Assembly: GCA_035647835.1 (NCBI GenBank)
Contig: DASRMS010000119.1
Coordinates: 1-10,329 of the forward strand
Source: UBA9865 sp035647835
GTDB lineage: Bacteria > Bacillota > Dethiobacteria > Dethiobacterales > Dethiobacteraceae
Direction: 5' to 3'
DNA: 10,329 nt
Position numbers and translations under genes: made by a program. The notes below the pieces were generated by a model. That model was given only the letters and a program-made list of their open reading frames with translations, was not told the origin of the DNA and did not search any database. Each line of letters opens with the position of its first letter. Position 1 is the first letter of the stretch. This document shows positions 6,078 to 10,329 of the stretch, piece by piece.

Positions 6078-7154
6078 ATGAAGAGAAAAGCTTTAATCAT
6101 TTTTCTATGTCTGACACTGGTACTCGTCACCTTGACCGGTTGTGGTTCAACTGATACAACGCCTGGTACTAATGAGGGGAATGACAAAGAAACATTTCAT
6201 GTCAGTATAGCTGCTGGCCGCCCTGGGGATATGTGGTATGTCCTTTCACACGCTTTAGCCACCTTCATTAATGAACGTTCAGACTGGGTGACAGCAGAAG
6301 TTGTGGCTACGGCCGGTGTAACTGATAATACCCGTTTGGTAATGGGTGAAAAAGAGTTACGGGGTACACACCTTAATGTCACCATGCTGCCGGGAGCAAC
6401 TGTCTGGGGTGAAGGTGAGTATCTGCCCCTACAAATTGGTATGTTGGTAATGTTAAACGAAACCTTTGTTACTCTAGATCCTAATATTGAAACTTTAGCT
6501 GATTTTAGTAATAAAACAGTAGTGCTGCCGCGAGATGCGCCAGATGCATACGGCTGGATTTTCCGCAATATGCTGGACTTGGCTGGCGCTAAAAACTATA
6601 CACTGATGCATGGCGGTATTGATGCTCGTCTGACGGCTCTACGCGATGGTGCAGCAGAAGTTGGTGTGCTTCCCTTTGATTTCTATTATCCGAATGAGTT
6701 TGCGCTAAGTTCTGGTTTGATGGAACTAGGTGCACGTGGCACTCTATATTTCCCAAACCAAGGGAACGTGCGTCAGAATCTAGATGTTGTTACTAACGCC
6801 TGTGTTGCAGATCCCTTTACTGGTGAAAAAGAACTTCCTCCACTAGGTATGGTTGCTCCCGCTGGGTCCATGGGTGAAACTCAAACAGAAGAGATGGTGT
6901 ATGTGAGTACACCGGTTTATTGGTCAGCAGGTGAAGAAATGCCGGAAGAAGTGGTTTATGAAATAACACGGATTCTTTATGAAGCAGCAGAAAACGGCGA
7001 CTTTGAGCCATATCATGCGATGGGTAAAGGTATAACCACAGAATTTTTAGCGATGTCCTTCTGGTCTGATGAACAGCGCGAAGCAATGTTCCATCCCGGT
7101 GCCTTAAAGCTCTATCAAGAAAAAGGTGTAGCCTTAAAATCTTTCCTTGATTAA
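6078..7154 (+). CDS. TAXI-family TRAP transporter substrate-binding lipoprotein
   Basis: An extracytoplasmic solute receptor of 358 residues, probably anchored to the outer face of the membrane. The N-terminus MKRKALIIFLCLTLVLVTLTGC is a lipoprotein signal with lipobox LTGC and acylated Cys22. A Ser/Thr/Gly-rich linker follows. The mature part has TAXI features: VSIAAGRPGDMWYVLSHALA near the start, the central TLADFSNKTVVLPRDA, and near the C-terminus FHPGALKLYQEKG, a usual TAXI ending. AGGAGG at 6064-6069 precedes the ATG by 8 bases. It lies between the lyase (29 bases upstream) and the fused permease, and a hairpin between receptor and permease may favour receptor expression. Its ligand is presumably the carboxylate processed by the upstream enzymes. 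Other TAXI receptors with known ligands bind small acids such as glutamate or alpha-ketoglutarate. Confidence 0.88.
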   Translation: MKRKALIIFLCLTLVLVTLTGCGSTDTTPGTNEGNDKETFHVSIAAGRPGDMWYVLSHALATFINERSDWVTAEVVATAGVTDNTRLVMGEKELRGTHLNVTMLPGATVWGEGEYLPLQIGMLVMLNETFVTLDPNIETLADFSNKTVVLPRDAPDAYGWIFRNMLDLAGAKNYTLMHGGIDARLTALRDGAAEVGVLPFDFYYPNEFALSSGLMELGARGTLYFPNQGNVRQNLDVVTNACVADPFTGEKELPPLGMVAPAGSMGETQTEEMVYVSTPVYWSAGEEMPEEVVYEITRILYEAAENGDFEPYHAMGKGITTEFLAMSFWSDEQREAMFHPGALKLYQEKGVALKSFLD

Positions 7155-7167
7155 AACGTTACTACTG

Positions 7168-7204
7168 AGGCGGGCAAGGAAATGCAGGCAATACTTGCCC
7201 GCCT
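7168..7204 (+). promoter_or_regulatory. intra-operon hairpin between receptor and permease genes
   Basis: A perfect 11-bp GC-rich stem (AGGCGGGCAAG at 7168-7178 with 7194-7204) closes a 15-base loop, 13 bases after the receptor stop. No T run follows, so it is not a standard terminator. It more likely protects the upstream mRNA 3' end or lets only part of the transcripts continue, giving more receptor than permease. Confidence 0.6.
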
Positions 7205-7249
7205 AAACTTTAGGTTACTAACAGTGCACTAATACAGGAGGGATTAACA

Positions 7250-9163
7250 GTGGAAGAACAGGTAAAACAAAATACCACGCCATCAAAATGGCTTGACTAT
7301 ATATTTTATGCTTTAGTGGTATTATTTATTGGTTACCAATTGTACTACATCAGAACACTTCCCTTTGAACCAACAGTGCACGCGATTCTTCACCTTGGTT
7401 TTGCGTTGGCCTTAAGTGCCTGGGGTAAATTACGTCAAGGTGCCAGTAAACCGATAACGCGTGCCTTTATTGCTTTGGTTTTTTTTGCTTCCATTGCCGT
7501 AACACTATATTTTTATTTTAGCTATAAATCTATTCTTGCCAATCCTAGCTATCCACCGATGATTGCTTTAATCTTTGGTGTAATTGCCTCTTTGGTGGTA
7601 ATTATTGTGGTAAGTTGGAATTATGGTTGGTTGTTTCCCATCTTTGCTGTTCTTGCCGCTATATATGTACAGTATGGTAAGTTTATACCGGGGATGTTTA
7701 GAGCACCTAGCACCACCTGGCAGCGTACTATCACCCTTTTAGCTACGGATGTAACTTCGCCGTGGGGGCTTTATGGGAACTTGGTGGGGTTATCAGCTAA
7801 CTATCTATTTCTGTTTATAATCTTTGGTTCAGTTTTACATGCCTTCGGCGGTTTACGCTTTATTGTGCAACTAGGTAATCTCGTGGCTTCCAAACTGCGT
7901 AGTGGCCCTGCAGCATTGGCTGTCGTTAGCAGTGCTCTGTTAGGTTCAATTACTGGTAGTACAGCGGCAAATGTGACGATTACAGGCTCCTTTACTATTC
8001 CCCTCATGAAGCAAGCAGGTTATACACCAGATCAGGCAGCTGCTGTAGAAGCAGCGGCATCTAATGGCGGACAGTTTTTACCTCCCGTCATGGGGGCTAC
8101 TGTTTTTGTTTTGTCAGCCTATACGGGAATACCATATCTTGAAATTGCCAAAGCAGCTGTTGTGCCCGCCTTAATCTACTTTTTTATGTTACTGTTATAT
8201 GCAGAGCTGAATGCACGCAAACTAAATATCACTACTGTACCCAGCCAGCTTGATTGGCGGCAGCTTCTATTAGATGCTCCCCTCTTTATCATGCCTTTAG
8301 CAACACTTGTAGTAATGTTGGCAAAGGGATATTCCTTAATGATGGTGGTCTTTTGGAGTACAGTTTGTGTAGTCGTCTTGGGTCTTGTATCTGGTTTACG
8401 TCAAGATGCCCGTATTGACTGGGCAGATGTAAGAGAAAAGTTTGCTGAAGGAGCTATGACAGGAGCCAATGTAGCAACAATTCTGGCTGTTATTGGTATT
8501 GCGGTCGCGGCTCTGGAAGTGACGGGGCTGACACTAAAATTAAGTGTTGTCTTAGGTAACCTTGCAGGGAATAACATTTTCCTACTGCTGTTCTTTACCA
8601 TGCTGGCCAGTCTGATATTAGGTACTGGTGTGCCTACGCCTGCGGCGTATATGATTGTAGCAACAGTATTATCCCCTCTTTTAATCAGGCAGGGCTTGCC
8701 GGTAATGCAAGCACATTTATTTCCCATGTTTTATGCCTTTCTATCTCACCTCACACCACCAGTGGGTATAGGTTTACTAATTGCTACTAAACTGGCTGGC
8801 AGTGAATACTGGCGTGGCGCCAGGGAGGTTTTTAAAGCTGCCTATCCCTCTTTATTTTTACCGTACCTCTTTGTTTATGTACCGGAGCTATTGCTGCAAT
8901 ATAACGACATAGGCACGTGGACATTAAAAGTATTGGCAGTTACTCTATTTTTCTTTACAACAGCAATACTTCTGAACAAACAATGGAAAAATAAAGTGTT
9001 AGTAGGAGAGCAAGTTTTACTATTGCTATCTAGTGTATTGATAGTCGTTTATCTTTTCATTAGTACCCATCCCCTGTCCCTTTTCTTAGCAGTTCTTTTC
9101 GCTTTGATCCCCCTAATTATAAATAGTAGGCGCAGTACTGTAGCGATTATTCAAACAAAATAA
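7250..9163 (+). CDS. TRAP transporter fused permease (DctQM-type, TAXI partner)
   Basis: A 637-residue integral membrane protein combining the small (DctQ-like) and large (DctM-like) TRAP permease parts, as usual for TAXI systems. GTG 7250 follows AGGAGGG by 7 bases and gives a short cytoplasmic N-terminus MEEQVKQNTT. Several hydrophobic segments precede residue ~200. The DctM core then shows GSITGSTAANVTITG (~232-246), DQAAAVEAAASNGGQFLPP (~261-279), LGTGVPTPAAY (~457-467) and HLTPPVGIG (~500-508). About three further hydrophobic segments fill the C-terminus. TRAP systems use ion gradients, usually sodium, to import organic acids captured by the receptor. The gene is last in the operon and is followed by a strong terminator. 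No frameshift or truncation is visible. Confidence 0.9.
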   Translation: MEEQVKQNTTPSKWLDYIFYALVVLFIGYQLYYIRTLPFEPTVHAILHLGFALALSAWGKLRQGASKPITRAFIALVFFASIAVTLYFYFSYKSILANPSYPPMIALIFGVIASLVVIIVVSWNYGWLFPIFAVLAAIYVQYGKFIPGMFRAPSTTWQRTITLLATDVTSPWGLYGNLVGLSANYLFLFIIFGSVLHAFGGLRFIVQLGNLVASKLRSGPAALAVVSSALLGSITGSTAANVTITGSFTIPLMKQAGYTPDQAAAVEAAASNGGQFLPPVMGATVFVLSAYTGIPYLEIAKAAVVPALIYFFMLLLYAELNARKLNITTVPSQLDWRQLLLDAPLFIMPLATLVVMLAKGYSLMMVVFWSTVCVVVLGLVSGLRQDARIDWADVREKFAEGAMTGANVATILAVIGIAVAALEVTGLTLKLSVVLGNLAGNNIFLLLFFTMLASLILGTGVPTPAAYMIVATVLSPLLIRQGLPVMQAHLFPMFYAFLSHLTPPVGIGLLIATKLAGSEYWRGAREVFKAAYPSLFLPYLFVYVPELLLQYNDIGTWTLKVLAVTLFFFTTAILLNKQWKNKVLVGEQVLLLLSSVLIVVYLFISTHPLSLFLAVLFALIPLIINSRRSTVAIIQTK

Positions 9164-9202
9164 AAATTATTTGACTAGATAGAGCGTAATAACTAATTAA
9201 AC

Positions 9203-9240
9203 AACAAAAAGAGCGGTACAGAACCGCTCTTTTTGTTTTG
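9203..9240 (+). terminator. strong terminator of the carboxylate operon
   Basis: The 15-bp stem AACAAAAAGAGCGGT (9203-9217) pairs with 9223-9237 around a 5-base loop. The A/T flanks supply a U tract on either strand, so it could act in both directions, though no opposing gene is seen here. It starts 40 bases after the permease stop. Confidence 0.9.
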
Positions 9241-9265
9241 CCAACCTTGCAGTATGGTCTAGGGA

Positions 9266-9292
9266 ACATTTTTTTAGGCAGATCATAAGATA
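9266..9292 (+). promoter_or_regulatory. possible sigma-K-type sporulation promoter of the LysM gene
   Basis: CATAAGATA (9284-9292) fits the mother-cell sigma-K -10 pattern CATA-N3-TA, and AC (9266-9267) sits 16 bases upstream as the -35 element. A vegetative reading is possible with TATATA/TATAAA at 9291-9298, but its -35 is only a T run. The rest of the 9241-9357 gap holds only the AGAGGAG ribosome site at 9346-9352. Confidence 0.4.
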
Positions 9293-9357
9293 TATAAACT
9301 GAAAGAAATAAGTACAGTAAGTAGGTTACCCAAACTTATAGGGAAAGAGGAGAAAAA

Positions 9358-10137
9358 ATGAGTTGTCAAGATAAAAGTATAAAAGGTCTGCCAGCAGATT
9401 GTATGCCTCAGCAAGAGTGTCTTGACGCTATGCAGATTTATAGACTTACCTTGGAAACCATACTAAAAGCGATGCATAAAATGCTAGCATCTCTACCTCA
9501 GGCAGAAGTGCCTGGGGCAACGTGCCGCATACCCACATCTTGTCCGGCAGGTTTTACAGGCAGGTATACAGTGCAGCCCGGGGATTCCATGTTCTTAATT
9601 GCCCAGCGCTGCGGGGTCTCCTTGCAGTCGTTAATTAATGCCAACCCGCAGATTACAGACCCCAGTCAAATATTCCCGTGTGATGTATTGTGTGTACCCT
9701 TGCAGTGCGCTAATCAGGATAGTCTGCCAGGCTCAACAACTTGCCGCATACCTGGAGCTTGTCCGGTAGGTTTTACAGGCAGGTATACAGTGCAGCCCGG
9801 AGATTCCATGTTTTTAATTGCCCAGCGCTGCGGCATCTCCTTGCAGTCATTAATTAATGCTAACCCCCAGATTACGGATCCGGGTCAACTTGTCCCTTGT
9901 GACGTACTGTGTGTACCCCTCCAGTGTGCGAATCAAGGAACATGTCGCATGCCCACATCTTGTCCGGCAGGCTTTCCAGGCAGATATACAGTGCAGCCCG
10001 GAGATTCCATGTTCTTAATTGCCCAGCGCTGCGGCATCTCCTTGCAGTCATTAATTAATGCTAACCCGCAGATTACGGATCCGGGTCAGCTTGTCCCCTG
10101 TGACGTTCTGTGTGTGCCACCCCAGTGTGCTAATTAA
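9358..10137 (+). CDS. cysteine-rich triple-LysM protein, probable spore coat or cortex-associated protein
   Basis: A 259-residue protein with 21 cysteines and no signal peptide or membrane segment. Residues 1-54 (MSCQDKSIKGLPADC...) form a Cys-containing, largely helical head. Three units follow at 55-120, 128-193 and 195-259. Each holds a LysM core, GRYTVQPGDSMFLIAQRCG then SLQSLINANPQITDP, and ends with the conserved CDVLCVP-x-QCAN. LysM domains bind N-acetylglucosamine polymers such as peptidoglycan or spore cortex. Each unit repeats the same six Cys, so within-unit disulfides are plausible. Lack of a secretion signal together with a possible sigma-K promoter fits assembly onto the forespore from the mother-cell cytoplasm, as for SafA-type proteins. 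That role is inference. AGAGGAG precedes the ATG by 5 bases. It is a single-gene unit between two terminators. Confidence 0.85.
   Translation: MSCQDKSIKGLPADCMPQQECLDAMQIYRLTLETILKAMHKMLASLPQAEVPGATCRIPTSCPAGFTGRYTVQPGDSMFLIAQRCGVSLQSLINANPQITDPSQIFPCDVLCVPLQCANQDSLPGSTTCRIPGACPVGFTGRYTVQPGDSMFLIAQRCGISLQSLINANPQITDPGQLVPCDVLCVPLQCANQGTCRMPTSCPAGFPGRYTVQPGDSMFLIAQRCGISLQSLINANPQITDPGQLVPCDVLCVPPQCAN
9520..10134 (+). repeat. three tandem ~198-bp coding repeats (Cys-rich LysM units)
   Basis: Units lie at 9520-9717, 9739-9936 and 9940-10134, separated by a 21-base and a 3-base linker. Units 2 and 3 are almost identical through the LysM core, including synonymous positions, while unit 1 is a little more diverged (GVS for GIS, SQIF for GQLV). 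The edges of each unit vary more. This points to recent duplication or ongoing gene conversion, and copy number may vary between strains. Confidence 0.9.
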
Positions 10138-10156
10138 TTACAGATACTACTCATTT

Positions 10157-10194
10157 AAGGTGGCCTCTCCTTATGCTGGAAAGGCCACCTTTTT
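10157..10194 (+). terminator. intrinsic terminator of the LysM gene
   Basis: AAGGTGGCCT (10157-10166) pairs with AGGCCACCTT (10182-10191), with a partial inner TCC/GGA pairing. A T run follows at 10190-10194. It starts 19 bases after the LysM stop and sits immediately before the group II intron, for which it is the probable insertion target. Confidence 0.9.
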
Positions 10195-10195
10195 G

Positions 10196-10329
10196 GTGTG
10201 CCCGGCATGGGCGGTAGCTTGGCGGTGAAAGTCCGCTATGGGCTTTGCAGTGGGAACCATTAGCCAAAGGCAAGGGTGTCCATCGTGAGGTGGAATCTGA
10301 AGGAAGCCAGAGGCAAAGTCCCGACCCGA
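10196..10329 (+). mobile_element. 5' end of a group II intron, class IIC-like, cut by the window
   Basis: The RNA would start GTGTGCCCGGCATGGGCGG, the same 5' end that I recall for the class IIC intron of Oceanobacillus iheyensis apart from the last bases. Domain I landmarks follow in order: GGTGAAAGTCC near 10225-10235, TTAGCC near 10260, CAAGGGTGTCC (10271-10281) and GGAATCTGAAGGAAGC (10292-10307), then GGCAAAGTCC. Only the first ~134 bases are visible, so the remaining RNA domains and any reverse transcriptase/maturase ORF lie outside. The junction lies right after the hairpin and T run of the LysM terminator, the preferred site of class IIC introns, which target terminator stem-loops. The exact boundary may be off by a base because of GG at 10195-10196. 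Confidence 0.85.

Noticed and set aside
6197..6568. Long minus-strand open frame inside the TAXI receptor gene
   Set aside because: It is opposite a well-supported gene, has no ribosome site and no family resemblance. Other antisense frames in the window were dismissed for the same reasons.
9520..10134. CRISPR-like or non-coding tandem array
   Set aside because: The ~198-bp units are coding and in frame, with LysM motifs and no short-repeat/spacer structure.

Overview
The window looks like chromosome from an anaerobic, spore-forming, low-to-mid GC Firmicute of the Clostridia. This rests on strong AGGAGG-type ribosome sites before nearly every gene, a PrpR-type sigma-54 activator, a TAXI-type TRAP transporter, a URO-D family enzyme and a cysteine-rich LysM protein with a sporulation-like promoter. 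No species can be named from this sequence alone.

Layout. (1) 1-1058: the 3' part of a uroporphyrinogen-decarboxylase-family (URO-D) gene, a 43-codon gene of unknown function and a hairpin terminator. (2) 1147-3085: a monocistronic sigma-54-dependent activator (PrpR_N sensor, PAS, AAA+, Fis-type HTH) with its own terminator. (3) 3086-3434: a regulatory gap holding a tiny cysteine-containing ORF with a possible +1 frameshift site and, at 3367-3383, a near-consensus -24/-12 sigma-54 promoter. (4) 3435-9163: five co-directional genes. They are the large and small subunits of an aconitase/isopropylmalate-isomerase-type hydro-lyase, a PEP mutase/isocitrate lyase superfamily C-C lyase, a TAXI-TRAP substrate-binding lipoprotein, and a fused TRAP permease. 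A strong terminator ends the operon. (5) 9266-10194: a single-gene unit for a LysM protein with three nearly identical Cys-rich repeats, preceded by a possible sigma-K-type promoter and followed by a terminator. (6) 10196 to the window end: the 5' end of a group II intron resembling class IIC, lying directly behind that terminator.

How it fits together. The central unit reads as an inducible carboxylate-catabolism cassette. The upstream activator probably senses a substrate or intermediate and fires the sigma-54 promoter. The TRAP system imports a di- or tricarboxylate, the two-subunit Fe-S hydro-lyase hydrates or isomerises it, and the lyase splits the resulting 2-hydroxy acid, plausibly to pyruvate plus a short acid. 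The enzyme pairing matches DmdA/DmdB/Dml of the Eubacterium barkeri nicotinate pathway (dimethylmaleate to 2,3-dimethylmalate to propionate and pyruvate). Here it lacks the rest of that pathway and is fused in one operon to its own transporter and regulator, so the true substrate is open.
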